A DNA stretch of 56,111 bases from Betaproteobacteria bacterium (GTDB taxonomy: Bacteria; Pseudomonadota; Gammaproteobacteria; Burkholderiales; Rhodocyclaceae): assembly GCA_028065725.1 (NCBI GenBank), contig JAPTVL010000383.1, positions 1 to 56,111 of the forward strand, given 5' to 3'. Shown piece after piece: positions 39,553 to 51,528 of the stretch. Within the stretch, counting starts at the first letter, position 1. Each line of letters opens with the position of its first letter. The position numbers were made by a program, and so were the translations under genes. A model generated the notes under the pieces. The model was not told where the DNA came from. It did no database searches and saw only the letters and a list, made by a program, of their open reading frames with translations.

Positions 39553-40124
39553 TACGAGACCTTGCCGAGCAGCTTGTCCTTGAGGTCGTCCTGCGCCGGC
39601 TTGTCGCCGAGCCAGATGCGCAGCAGGGCGTGATAGAAGTCCTCGCCGGCGATGTCGCTGCCTTTCTGCGCGCCGTTGAATGACAATCGCGTACCGGTGT
39701 CAGGCAGCCAGTCGAGATGGACCACCGACTTTTCCGGAGCATTGCCGATCGCCAGCATGGTGCTGCGGAACTGGTCGATCTTCGGCTGCAGGGTCTTCAG
39801 CGTTGCCTCGTCGTGGTTCTTGGTCAGCGCTTCGAGCAGGGCGTCGACGAACTGCTCGGCGGTCAGGTCGCGCAGGGTGATGATGGCTATGCGCTTGGCG
39901 CCCTTGGCGGCGAGAACCTCGGCCGTGGTGGCGGCCTTCTGCGGCAGGTAGAGGCCGATCGCGTAGACCTTGAAGAAGACCCGGTTGCGCAGGCCGGCGC
40001 CGTTGAGCACCGTGTCGCCGGCGCCGACTTTCGCCTTGTCGTCGAACTTGGCGCCGGCGACGTCGAGCGCCGCCAGCGCCGGCAGGGACAGGGCCAGCAG
40101 CAGAATGGCAAGCAGCTTGTTCAT
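39552..40124 (-). CDS. Chalcone isomerase-like periplasmic protein
   Basis: The 190-aa product begins at ATG 40124 with GAGGAG upstream and carries a signal peptide (KLLAILLLALSLPALA). It belongs to the chalcone-isomerase-like family by LRNRVFFKVYAIGLYLPQKA and the LDWLPDTGTRLSFNGAQKG segment. Bacterial members are envelope proteins, not flavonoid enzymes, and their function is unclear. The dispersed motif (40012-40032) encodes KVGAGDTVL, the same octapeptide-like stretch as in the unrelated TRAP permease. Confidence 0.82.
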   Translation of the reverse strand: MNKLLAILLLALSLPALAALDVAGAKFDDKAKVGAGDTVLNGAGLRNRVFFKVYAIGLYLPQKAATTAEVLAAKGAKRIAIITLRDLTAEQFVDALLEALTKNHDEATLKTLQPKIDQFRSTMLAIGNAPEKSVVHLDWLPDTGTRLSFNGAQKGSDIAGEDFYHALLRIWLGDKPAQDDLKDKLLGKVS

Positions 40125-40212
40125 GAACGATCTCCTCGGATAGGTAGTCCGGCGCAATCATACCGCCGATGCAGGCATGCTATCGTTGGATCACTGTCGA
40201 GGGGAGGATGTC

Positions 40213-41625
40213 ATGCAGGGGAAACTGATGGCAGTCGGGATGCTGCTTGCGGTCGGCACGGTGCAGGCGGCCGATTCGGCGCGCGAGGTGAGCTCCGCTG
40301 CCGCCGAGCGCGAAGCGGTGGCGGTCACGGTCTATAACGATGATCTGGCGCTGGTCAAGGAACGCCGCCGCGTCGAGCTGCCGGCCGGCTTGACGCGCCT
40401 GTCGTTGCGCGATGTGGCGGCGCAGCTGCGGCCCGAGACGGCGCTGCTGCGTGCGGTGTCGGGGCCGGCGCTGCACCTGGTCGAGCAGAACTTCAATTTC
40501 GATCTGCTGACGCCGCAGAAGCTGCTGGAAAAGTATGTCGGCCGCGATGTCACGGTGATCCGCTCGCATCCGACCAGCGATGCCGAGCGTCGCGAGAAGG
40601 CCACGGTGCTGGCCGCCGGGCAAGGCACGGTGCTGCGCTTCGCCGACCGTATCGAAACCGGCGTGCCGGGGCGGCTGGCCTTCGACAGCGTGCCGCCCAA
40701 CCTGCGCGAGCGGCCCACGCTCTCGGTGCTGCTCGACGCCAGCGGCGGCAGGCAGGCAGTGGAACTCTCCTACCTGACCGGCGGCCTGTCGTGGAAGGCC
40801 GACTACGTCGCCAACCTGGCCGCCGACGGCAGGAGCCTCGATCTCAATGCCTGGGTCACGCTGACTAATCGCAGCGGCGCCGGCTTCGATGACGCCACCC
40901 TGCAGCTGGTGGCCGGCAGCGTGAATCGCGTGCGCCAGCAGGACTCGCGGCTCTATGCCATGGCGGCGCCGGCACCGGCCCGGGCCAAGGCGGCGGAGGC
41001 GACCCAGGAAGCGCTGCTGGACTACCACCTCTACAGCTTCGAGCGGCCGACGTCGATCGCCGACAACCAGACCAAGCAGCTCGCGCTGCTCTCGGCCAGC
41101 GCTGTGCCGGTGCGGCGCGAATACCTGCTGGCCGGCAACGAGTACTACTACCGCGACCGCTACGGACAGATTGGCCAGAAGCTGAAGCCCGCCGTATTCC
41201 TGGAGTTGGAGAACCAGGGCGGACAGCTCGGCAAGCCCCTGCCGGCGGGCATCGTGCGCGTCTATGCGCGCGACAGCAAGGGCGCCGCGCAGTTCGTCGG
41301 CGAGGATCGCATCGGCCACACGGCGAAGAACGAGAAACTCAAGCTCAGGCTGGGCGAGGCCTTCGACATCACTGCCGAGCGCAAGCAGACCAGCTACCGC
41401 AAGATTGCCGACAATGTCATCGAAAGTGCCTGGCGCATCGAGCTGCGCAACGCCAAGGACGAAGCGGTGACGGTCACGGTGCAGGAACCCATGCCCGGCG
41501 ACTGGGAGATGCTCCAGGAATCGCAGAAGCACACCAAGGAATCGGCGCGCGTCGCGTCATGGAACATCGCGGTGCCCGCCGGCGGCAGCACTCTGCTGGA
41601 CTATACGGTGCGGGTGAAGTGGTGA
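40213..41625 (+). CDS. DUF4139 domain secreted protein
   Basis: This 470-aa protein starts at ATG 40213, with GGGGAGG 5 bp before it. It has a signal peptide (MAVGMLLAVGTVQA). It then follows the DUF4139 layout: an N-terminal beta unit with AVTVYNDDLALVKERRRVELPAG, LSYLTGGLSWKADYVANL, and a C-terminal beta-rich half ending NIAVPAGGSTLLDYTVRVKW. Proteins of this family are of unknown or varied function. It stands alone between two minus-strand gene groups. Confidence 0.8.
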   Translation: MQGKLMAVGMLLAVGTVQAADSAREVSSAAAEREAVAVTVYNDDLALVKERRRVELPAGLTRLSLRDVAAQLRPETALLRAVSGPALHLVEQNFNFDLLTPQKLLEKYVGRDVTVIRSHPTSDAERREKATVLAAGQGTVLRFADRIETGVPGRLAFDSVPPNLRERPTLSVLLDASGGRQAVELSYLTGGLSWKADYVANLAADGRSLDLNAWVTLTNRSGAGFDDATLQLVAGSVNRVRQQDSRLYAMAAPAPARAKAAEATQEALLDYHLYSFERPTSIADNQTKQLALLSASAVPVRREYLLAGNEYYYRDRYGQIGQKLKPAVFLELENQGGQLGKPLPAGIVRVYARDSKGAAQFVGEDRIGHTAKNEKLKLRLGEAFDITAERKQTSYRKIADNVIESAWRIELRNAKDEAVTVTVQEPMPGDWEMLQESQKHTKESARVASWNIAVPAGGSTLLDYTVRVKW

Positions 41626-41630
41626 GCCAC

Positions 41631-42887
41631 TTAGGCGCGAACTTCTCCGTCACCTAAAACGATCCACTTCTGCGAGGTCAGCCCTTCGAGGCCGACCGGA
41701 CCGCGGGCGTGGAACTTGTCGGTGGAAATCCCGATCTCCGCGCCGAGGCCGTATTCGAAGCCGTCGGCGAAGCGCGTCGAGGCATTGACCATGACCGAGG
41801 CCGAATCCACTTCGCGCAGGAAGCGCATCGCGTTCGTGTAGTTCTCGGTGACGATGGTCTCGGTGTGCGCCGAGGAATACTTGTTGATGTGCTCGATGGC
41901 TGCGCCGACGTCGGCGACGATCTTCACCGAAATGATCGCGGCGAGGTATTCGGCGTACCAGTCCTCTTCCGTCGCCGCTTTGGCCTGCGGTACCAGCTTG
42001 CGGGTTTCCTCGCAGCCGCGGAGCTCGATGCCGCGGCCGGTGAGCATGGCGCAAAGAATCGGCGCCAGCGACACGGCGACGTTGCGCGCGATCAGCAGCG
42101 ATTCGGCGGTGTTGCAGGTGCCCAGGCGCTGGGTCTTGGAGTTTTCGAGGATGCGCAGCGCCTTGTCCGCAGCGGCGGCCTCATCGACATAGACGTGGCA
42201 GTTGCCGTCGAGATGCTTGATCACCGGCACCCGCGCCTCTTTCGAGATGCGCTCGATCAGTCCCCGGCCGCCGCGCGGCACGATCACATCGACATACTCG
42301 GGCATGGCGACCAGATGGCCGACGACCTCGCGGTCGGTGGTCTCGATCACCTGCACCGCGGTCTCGGGCAGGCCGGCGGCGGCGAGGCCGGCACGCACGC
42401 AGGCGGCGATGGCCTGGTTGGCGCGCAGGGCTTCCTTGCCGCCGCGCAGGATCGCGGCATTGCCTGATTTCAGGCACAGCGCCGCGGCATCGGCGGTGAC
42501 GTTGGGCCGCGCTTCGTAGATGATGCCGACCACGCCCAGCGGCACGCGCATCTTGCCGACCTGGATGCCGGAAGGGCGGCGCTTCATGTCGCTGATCTCG
42601 CCGATCGGGTCGGGCAGGGCGGCGACCTGTTCCAGTCCCTGCGCCATGGCTTCGATGCTTTTCTCTGAAAGCTGCAGGCGGTCGATCAGTGCCGCGTCGA
42701 GTCCGTTGCCGCGGGCTTCCGCGACGTCGGCGGCATTCGCCGCGAGCAGTTCGCTGCGGCGTTCGCGGATCGCTGCGGCCATCGCCAGCAAGGCGGTGTT
42801 CTTGGCCGCGGTCGAGGCGCGCGCCGTGGCACGCGAGGCTGCGCGAGCCTGGCGGCCGACTTGCTGCATGTAAGCGTTCACATCCAT
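41631..42887 (-). CDS. proA: Gamma-glutamyl phosphate reductase
   Basis: This 418-aa protein (ATG 42887) has the ProA aldehyde-dehydrogenase-fold motifs: [21 protein letters not shown], the active-site Cys in [15 protein letters not shown], and [16 protein letters not shown]. It makes glutamate semialdehyde for proline synthesis. It begins one base inside the holA stop (TAATG) and so is co-transcribed with holA, lptE and leuS. It ends 5 bp from the DUF4139 stop. Confidence 0.97.
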   Translation of the reverse strand: MDVNAYMQQVGRQARAASRATARASTAAKNTALLAMAAAIRERRSELLAANAADVAEARGNGLDAALIDRLQLSEKSIEAMAQGLEQVAALPDPIGEISDMKRRPSGIQVGKMRVPLGVVGIIYEARPNVTADAAALCLKSGNAAILRGGKEALRANQAIAACVRAGLAAAGLPETAVQVIETTDREVVGHLVAMPEYVDVIVPRGGRGLIERISKEARVPVIKHLDGNCHVYVDEAAAADKALRILENSKTQRLGTCNTAESLLIARNVAVSLAPILCAMLTGRGIELRGCEETRKLVPQAKAATEEDWYAEYLAAIISVKIVADVGAAIEHINKYSSAHTETIVTENYTNAMRFLREVDSASVMVNASTRFADGFEYGLGAEIGISTDKFHARGPVGLEGLTSQKWIVLGDGEVRA

Positions 42888-43789
42888 TACCGTGTCCTTG
42901 GTTGCGTCAGGCGCAGCGCCAGTTGCAGGAACTCGTCCCATATGTCGCCGCGCGCAAGACCCTTGATCATGCGGTCTATTTTCGCCGCGTGCAAGAGCGC
43001 CGGCCTGGCCGAGGTGCTGCGCGCTTCGGTGGCCAGCGCCCAGAGCACCAGCGGCGGCGCCGCATCCTCGCCCTTGAGGCCTTCCAGCGTGCGCGCGGCA
43101 CGCACCGTGTCGCGGTTCTTCACCGCGTCGCGCAGGTCCGACACGTCATAGCGGGCGACATTCATCACCGCGCCCTCGATCTGCGCCAGCGAGACTTCGC
43201 CGGGCGGATAGAGCAGGCCCAGCTTCTGGATTTCCTGATGCGCGGCCAGCAGGTTGCCTTCGACATGGGCAGCGATGAATTCCAGCGCCGGCCTCGGCGC
43301 GCTCTGCTGCTGGCGCGCCATGCGCTCGGCGATCCATTGCGGCAGGCGTGCCGGCGGCGGCGCGTTGCATTCGATGGCGACGCCCGCGTTCGCCAGCGCG
43401 GTGACCCAGGCGGCCTTTTTCGCCTGCCAGTCGAGTTCGGGCAGGGTGATCAGGGTGACGATGCCGGGGCCCAGCGTGGTGATGTAGCGCTGCAGCGTCT
43501 CGCTGCCTTCGCGCCCCGGCTTGCCCGAGGGAATGCGCAGATCGATCAGCTTGAAGCCGCCGAACAGCGACATGTTGCCGGTGGCCATGAACAGCTCGTC
43601 CCACTTGAAGCTGGTGCCGACGACGATCACCTCGCGTTCGTCGAAACCCTGGCGGCGCGCGGCGGCGCGAATCGCATCGCCGGCCTCGATCACCAGCAGC
43701 GGCTCGTCGCCGTGCAGCAGGTAGAGCGGCGCCAGCGGCCTGTCCGACTGCGCCAGATGCGCCGCGAGCTGTTCCGGCCGCAACTGCAT
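42887..43789 (-). CDS. holA: DNA polymerase III subunit delta
   Basis: The 300-aa product has the HolA start [35 protein letters not shown], then [25 protein letters not shown], with the C-terminal helical part [22 protein letters not shown]. It opens the beta sliding clamp within the clamp loader. It follows lptE by 5 bp and overlaps proA by one base. Confidence 0.95.
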   Translation of the reverse strand: MQLRPEQLAAHLAQSDRPLAPLYLLHGDEPLLVIEAGDAIRAAARRQGFDEREVIVVGTSFKWDELFMATGNMSLFGGFKLIDLRIPSGKPGREGSETLQRYITTLGPGIVTLITLPELDWQAKKAAWVTALANAGVAIECNAPPPARLPQWIAERMARQQQSAPRPALEFIAAHVEGNLLAAHQEIQKLGLLYPPGEVSLAQIEGAVMNVARYDVSDLRDAVKNRDTVRAARTLEGLKGEDAAPPLVLWALATEARSTSARPALLHAAKIDRMIKGLARGDIWDEFLQLALRLTQPRTR

Positions 43790-43794
43790 GACGA

Positions 43795-44385
43795 CTATTC
43801 GGCGGTTTTCGCGGGCTGCAGCTTGGCCGCCGCCAGCCGGCGCATCAGCTGCTGCACCAGATCACTCTGGATGTCGCGCCAGAGCAGCTGTTCTTCTGAT
43901 TCCTTGGACAGCACCAGATCGTCGCTGAAAGTGATTTCACGGCGCAGCGCGATGATGCTCGGCGCGATGTATTCGGTCGGACCGGCTGCGGCGGGTACGT
44001 CGCTGTATTTGGCGCGCGGCGTGGTCGCGGCCGCGGTCGCCGGGACGTTGCCATGCACCCTGAAGCTGAAGGTACGCACCAGCTGGAATTCACGGGCGCG
44101 CCCGGCGGCGGTGAGCGAGAGGATGGTTTTTTCGCTGGTGTCGCCGAGCACCGAGAGGATGGCTTCCGCTTCGCCGGCGTCCCTGACCACCCGGGTGCCC
44201 GGCGAGGAGGCCTCGATGGTGCGCTTGAGCTGGGCGTAGAACTCGGACGTCGGCGCCAGCGTGAGCGCGATGGTGGCAAACGGCAGCTTGTAGCCGGGAA
44301 GCTCGGCGCTGCCGCGCAGCTTGAAGCCGCAGGCACCCAGCACGCCGATCAGCAGCAGGATGAGAGACAGTTTCATTGCGCGCAT
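43795..44385 (-). CDS. lptE: LPS-assembly lipoprotein LptE
   Basis: This 196-aa protein starts at ATG 44385, with AAGGATT upstream. A second ATG lies three codons on. A lipoprotein signal ends LIGVLGACGFKLRG, with the lipidated Cys at residue 19. The FKLRGSAELPGY stretch following it is typical of LptE. LptE plugs LptD in the outer membrane to insert lipopolysaccharide. It sits in the common order leuS-lptE-holA. Confidence 0.92.
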   Translation of the reverse strand: MRAMKLSLILLLIGVLGACGFKLRGSAELPGYKLPFATIALTLAPTSEFYAQLKRTIEASSPGTRVVRDAGEAEAILSVLGDTSEKTILSLTAAGRAREFQLVRTFSFRVHGNVPATAAATTPRAKYSDVPAAAGPTEYIAPSIIALRREITFSDDLVLSKESEEQLLWRDIQSDLVQQLMRRLAAAKLQPAKTAE

Positions 44386-44406
44386 GGCGGAATCCTTGGG
44401 CTGTGC

Positions 44407-47052
<2,646 letters not shown>

Positions 47053-47085
47053 TTATACTCGCCCGTTCTGATCGAAAGGATTTGC

Positions 47086-47958
47086 ATGTCCCCCTTGAGC
47101 CGCGCCCTCACTGCGCTTGCCTTCCTTTTGCTGCCGTTTTCCGCGCCGGTGCAGGCCGCCGCTCCGGCTACCGTGGAAGTGGTGCAGGCACCGGCCTGGC
47201 GCGATCGGAACGGCTACACGGTACCGCTGGCGGTGGGCATGCCGCTGCAGAGCGGCGACGTGGTGCGCACCGGCCCGGGTGCCCGCGCCTATCTGCTGCT
47301 GGCCGAGGGCAGCCGGGTCAAGCTGGGCGAAGCCGCCCAATTCAGCCTGCATTCGCGCAGCCTGCGACCGGAACGATACTTTCGCGGTGCGCTCGACATC
47401 CTGAGCGGGCCCTTCCGCTTTACCACCGGCAGGCTGAACAAGACGCTGCCACGCGAGCTGGCGATCCGTGTCGGCACCGCCACCATCGGCATTCGCGGCA
47501 CCGACCTGTGGGGCAGGACCAACCAGGACGGCGACCTGGTGGCCCTGCTCGAAGGCCGCATCGAAATCACGCGCGCCGGGCAGACCACCGAAATGGCGCA
47601 GCCGATGACGTATTACGATGCCCCGCGCGGCCAGGCGGCGGCGGTCAAGCCGCTCGATCCGGAAGTCCTCAGGATGCTCGCGCGGCAGACCGAAATCCTT
47701 CCCGGCGATGGCGCGGCGCGGGCGAAGGGCAGCTGGATCGTGCGGGCCGGTTCGGCGCCCAGCGAGGAGGCCGCGCTGGAACTCTACGACCGGGTGCGCG
47801 AGGCCGGGTTTGCCGCACGGGTGCGGCCGCATGCCGCGGAAGGCGGGGGCTGGCGCTACGAAGTGCTGCTGCGTGGTTTTGCCAGCGCGGCAGAAGCCGA
47901 ACTGGCGGCCGCGCGCCTGAAGGCGGCGACCGGCCTGAATCCAGGCGTGGGGCGCTAG
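47086..47958 (+). CDS. FecR-domain and SPOR-domain secreted protein
   Basis: This 290-aa protein (ATG 47086, GAAAGGA upstream) has a signal peptide (LTALAFLLLPFSAPVQA). About 45-190 is a FecR-like beta domain with VRTGPGARAYLLLAEGSRVKLGE and VRVGTATIGIRGTDLWGR. About 215-290 is a SPOR domain (GSWIVRAGSAPSEEAALELYDRV to YEVLLRGFASAAEAELAA) that may bind denuded peptidoglycan. A TATACT at 47053-47058 is a likely -10. The 3' end overlaps the convergent small gene by 4 bp. Confidence 0.85.
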   Translation: MSPLSRALTALAFLLLPFSAPVQAAAPATVEVVQAPAWRDRNGYTVPLAVGMPLQSGDVVRTGPGARAYLLLAEGSRVKLGEAAQFSLHSRSLRPERYFRGALDILSGPFRFTTGRLNKTLPRELAIRVGTATIGIRGTDLWGRTNQDGDLVALLEGRIEITRAGQTTEMAQPMTYYDAPRGQAAAVKPLDPEVLRMLARQTEILPGDGAARAKGSWIVRAGSAPSEEAALELYDRVREAGFAARVRPHAAEGGGWRYEVLLRGFASAAEAELAAARLKAATGLNPGVGR

Positions 47959-48302
47959 CCGGGCTGTTGCTGGCGGCCGGCCGAACTGATCAGGCGCCAG
48001 CCGCGCGCCGTCAGCGCCGAGCCTTGCTGCGCCACCTGCATCGAAACCGCCCAGAAGCGCGCCTGCGCGCGTGCCCAGGGTCGCCAGCCGAAGGAGGCGG
48101 CGTCTTCACGCAGGGATTCCGCGGCGACCAGTTCCAGCAGTCGATCGACGGCCAGCTTGAAATAGACGGAGGAGTCTCTTGCGGCGCGGTGTGCGGCCCA
48201 GCGCTCGGCGTCGTGCCACAGCACGGTGGCCCTTGCGTCGGTGATGCCGGCTTTTTTCGCCAGCCAGGGCAGCAGTTTCGGTGTTTTTGGTTTGGTTCTC
48301 AT
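47955..48302 (-). CDS. Conserved hypothetical protein, 115 aa
   Basis: I do not recognise a family. ATG at 48302 is preceded by AGGAGA. The protein is basic and helical, MRTKPKTPKLLPWLAKKAGITD, then ATVLWHDAERWAAHRAARDSSVYFKLAVDRLLELVAAES and a Trp-rich segment FGWRPWARAQARFWAV. There is no signal peptide. Its upstream region (48359-48480) holds a cluster of TGCAA repeats. Together with the size and charge this allows a DNA-binding role, which is speculative. Its stop overlaps the FecR/SPOR gene stop by 4 bp. Confidence 0.6.
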   Translation of the reverse strand: MRTKPKTPKLLPWLAKKAGITDARATVLWHDAERWAAHRAARDSSVYFKLAVDRLLELVAAESLREDAASFGWRPWARAQARFWAVSMQVAQQGSALTARGWRLISSAGRQQQPG

Positions 48303-48358
48303 GTGGTTCTCCTGTCTTTCGACCCACCCCGGCCTTGTGGGCCTGGGCGAGCCTTCTT

Positions 48359-48480
48359 GCATGCAATACGTGTTGCATTGCAGCATGAAGGATTCTACAG
48401 GTTTGATATGGGCGAGACACTCTAAATGCAAGAAAATTGATGCAACGCAACAAGTTTCTGTGCAACGGCCGGAACCGGCC
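48359..48480. promoter_or_regulatory. Cluster of TGCAA repeats and a palindrome
   Basis: Between two divergent genes TGCAA occurs at 48362, 48427, 48441 and 48461, and its complement TTGCA at 48373 and 48378. A perfect inverted repeat GGCCGG AA CCGGCC follows at 48467-48480. The density in about 120 bp suggests protein-binding sites serving the small minus-strand gene, uvrD, or both. Confidence 0.4.
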
Positions 48481-48533
48481 GGAATCGCCCCGGTTAGCGC
48501 TTACTGCGGGCGGCGCCATTGCAGCGCGGCCGA

Positions 48534-48539
48534 TATAAT
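48534..48539 (+). promoter_or_regulatory. Probable -10 of uvrD
   Basis: TATAAT matches the sigma-70 -10 consensus exactly, 26 bp before the uvrD ATG. No good -35 is found at the right distance, so the promoter may rely on an activator or an upstream element. Confidence 0.5.
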
Positions 48540-48565
48540 CGGTCTTCCATCCGCCGGTCCGATCC

Positions 48566-50747
48566 ATGAACCCCCTGCTCGACCATCTCAACGCGCCGCA
48601 ACTGGCGGCCGTCACGCTGCCGCCGGCCCATGCCCTGATCCTCGCCGGTGCCGGTTCGGGCAAGACCCGGGTGCTGACCACGCGCATCGCCTGGCTGATT
48701 TCGACCGGCCAGGTCGCGCCGCCCGGCGTGCTGGCGGTGACTTTCACCAACAAGGCAGCCAAGGAAATGCAGACGCGGCTGGCCGGCATGCTGCCGATCA
48801 ACGTCCGCGGCATGTGGATCGGCACCTTCCACGGCCTGTGCAACCGCCTGCTGCGCGCCCACTACCGCGACGCCGGCCTGCCGCAACTGTTCCAGATTCT
48901 CGATTCGGCCGACCAGCAGGCCGCCGTCAAGCGCCTGCTCAAGTCGCTCAACGTCGATGACGAGAAGTTTCCGCCGCGCGAACTGTGCCATTTCATCAAT
49001 GCGCAGAAGGAGCAGGGCCTGCGCGCGGCCGCGGTCGAAGCCTGGGACGATTGGGCGCGGAAGCGCGTCGGGCTCTACGAAGCCTACGAAGCGCAATGCC
49101 AGCGCGAAGGCGTGGTCGATTTTGCCGAGCTGCTGCTGCGCTCCTATGAACTGCTGGAGCGCAACGAACCGCTGCGCCGCCACTACCAGGAGCGTTTTCG
49201 CCACATCCTCGTAGACGAATTCCAGGATACGAACAAGCTGCAGTACCGCTGGCTGAAGCTGCTGGCCGGCGAGGGTACGCAAAATCCCGCCCATCTGTTC
49301 TGCGTCGGCGACGACGACCAGAGCATTTACGCTTTCCGCGGCGCCGAAGTCGGCAACATGGCCGATTTCGAGCGCGAGTTCAAGGTGACGAACCTGATCC
49401 GCCTCGAACAGAACTACCGCTCGCACGGCAACATCCTCGACGCCGCCAACGCCATCATCAGGAACAATCCGTCGCGGCTGGGCAAGAACCTGTGGACCGA
49501 GGCCGGCAGCGGCGAACCGATCCGCATCTACGAGTCTTATTCCGACGGCGACGAGGCGCGCTGGATCGTCGAGGAAATCAAGGCCCTGCAGCGCGACGGC
49601 CACGCGCGCGCCGAGATCGCGCTGCTCTACCGCAGCAACGCCCAGTCGCGCGCGCTGGAACACGCGCTGTTCAACGCCGGCCTGCCCTACCGCGTGTATG
49701 GCGGCCTGCGCTTCTTCGAACGCGCCGAGATCAAGCACGCGCTGGCCTACCTGCGGCTGATCGCCAACACCGAGGACGACACGGCCTTCGCCCGAGGTGA
49801 ATTTTCGCGCCCGCGGCATCGGCGCGCGCAGCCTGGAGCACTTGCAGGACGCGGCCAAGGCCGCCGGCAGCAGCCTGCATGCGGCGATCCCGCAGGTCGC
49901 CGGCGCCGGCGGCGCCAAGCTGACCGCCTTCGCGCAACTCATCGTCACGCTGCGTGACGCCGCCCAGCTGCCGCTGCCGGAACTGGTCGATCATGTCATC
50001 GAACTGTCCGGCCTGCGCGCCCATTACCAGAACGAAAAGGAAGGCCAGGAGCGGCTGGACAACCTCGACGAACTGATCAATGCTGCGGCCAGTTTCGTCG
50101 CCGAGGAAGGCACGCCCAACCAGGACGGCGAGATCACCGGGGAATTCGGCAACGATCTGTCATCCTTCCTGGCGCACGCCTCGCTTGAAGCCGGCGAGCA
50201 TCAGGCCGGCGAGGGCGACGACGCGCTGCAACTGATGACCGTGCATTCGGCCAAGGGTCTCGAATTCAACGTGGTCTTCATCAGCGGCCTCGAAGACGGC
50301 CTGTTCCCGCACGAGAACTCGATGAACGAAGACAAGGGCCTCGAAGAGGAGCGGCGCCTGATGTACGTTGCCGTCACCCGCGCCCGCCAGCGGCTCTACC
50401 TGAGCTTCGCCCAGACCCGCATGCTGCACGGCCAGACGCGCTACAACCTGCCTTCGCGCTTCCTCGACGAAGTACCCGCGGAACTGGTCAAATGGCTCAC
50501 GCCGCGCGCCGGCAAGGGCGGTTTCGCCGCTCCGTCAGCGCCGACTTATCCGACCACGCCGCGCCGCAGCGAATCTTCGTCCGGCAGCGGCTTCCGCATC
50601 GGCCAGAGCGTGATGCATGCAAAATTCGGCCTCGGTGTCATCATCAATGCCGAAGGCGGCGGCAGCGATGCGCGCGTACAGGTCAATTTCGGCAATGCCG
50701 GCATCAAGTGGCTGGCGCTCGCCGTCGCCAAACTGGAGGCCGCATGA
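48566..50747 (+). pseudogene. uvrD: UvrD/Rep-type DNA helicase, frameshifted
   Basis: Two overlapping frames together make a full helicase of about 727 aa. The first runs 48566 to about 49795, with AGAGSGKTRVL (Walker A), VDEFQDTNKLQYRWL (Walker B), CVGDDDQSIYAFRGA and RLEQNYRS. The second runs from about 49797 to 50747, with LQLMTVHSAKGLEFNVVF and EERRLMYVAVTRARQRL. Family members read DDTAFARVVNFxARGIGARSLE at the join. Here CCCGAGGTGAATTTT needs two more bases to do so, so a 2-bp deletion (or one-base insertion) lies near 49793-49797. It could be a real mutation or a sequencing error. UvrD unwinds DNA in excision and mismatch repair. A motif copy lies at 50536-50548. Confidence 0.9.
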
Positions 50748-51526
50748 ACTCTGTCGAGGCCAACGGCATCAGCATCAACTACACCATCGAAGGCAGCGGC
50801 CCCTGGGTCACGCTGTCGCATTCGCTGACCACCGATTTGTCGATGTGGGACCAGCTCGCCGCGGCGCTGGCGCCGACTTTCACGGTGCTGCGCTACGACA
50901 CGCGCGGCCACGGCAAAAGCAGCGCGCCGGACGGCGCCTACAGCTTCGATCAGCTCGGCGGCGACCTGCTCGGCCTGCTCGATGCGCTGCAGGTGGCGCG
51001 CACCCATTTCGTCGGCCTGTCCATGGGCGGCATGATCGCCCAGCATCAGGCGCTGCTGGCGCCGCAGCGCCTGAACAAACTGGTGATCTCAAGTTCCACC
51101 AGCCGCATTCCGCCCGAGGCCGCCGCGATCTGGGACGAGCGTATCGCCCAGGCCGGCGCCGAAGGCACCGCGGCGCTGGCCGAGGCCACGCTGGGCCGCT
51201 GGTTCACCCCGGCGTTCCGCAGCGCACGGCCGGACCACATGGCCCGCATCGCCGCAATGATCGCAGCCACCCCGGTGGCGGGCTATGTCGGTTGCGCCGA
51301 GGCCATCCGCCGCCTCGACCTCACCGCACGCCTGCCGACTATCGCGACGCCGACGCTGGTCGTGGTCGGCGCTGACGATCCGGGCACGCCGCCGGCCGCC
51401 AGCGCAGTCATCGCCGCGGCGATTCCCGGCGCACGGCTGGAGGTGATTCCCTCGGCTTCGCATCTTTGCTGCATCGAGCAGCCGGAAATCTTCAACCGGC
51501 TGGTGATCGACTTTCTGAAAGGCTGA
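50744..51526 (+). CDS. Alpha/beta hydrolase, 3-oxoadipate enol-lactonase-like
   Basis: This 260-aa alpha/beta hydrolase has VTLSHSLTTDLSMWDQLAAAL, the nucleophile elbow VGLSMGGMIAQ (Ser near residue 92), an Asp in VVVGADDPGTP and a His in SASHLCCIEQP. It resembles PcaD enol-lactonases. The aromatic-degradation role is inferred, and no other pca gene is nearby. It overlaps the uvrD end by 4 bp (ATGA). A copy of the dispersed motif (50869-50881) lies in frame, encoding ALAPTFTV. It heads a chain with the SDR and aminotransferase genes. Confidence 0.85.
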   Translation: MNSVEANGISINYTIEGSGPWVTLSHSLTTDLSMWDQLAAALAPTFTVLRYDTRGHGKSSAPDGAYSFDQLGGDLLGLLDALQVARTHFVGLSMGGMIAQHQALLAPQRLNKLVISSSTSRIPPEAAAIWDERIAQAGAEGTAALAEATLGRWFTPAFRSARPDHMARIAAMIAATPVAGYVGCAEAIRRLDLTARLPTIATPTLVVVGADDPGTPPAASAVIAAAIPGARLEVIPSASHLCCIEQPEIFNRLVIDFLKG

Positions 51527-51528
51527 AC

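Noticed and set aside
36761..39742. A 993-codon minus-strand frame over the SulP and CoA-transferase genes
   Set aside because: It is an alternative frame of two well-supported genes, with repetitive composition and no domain.
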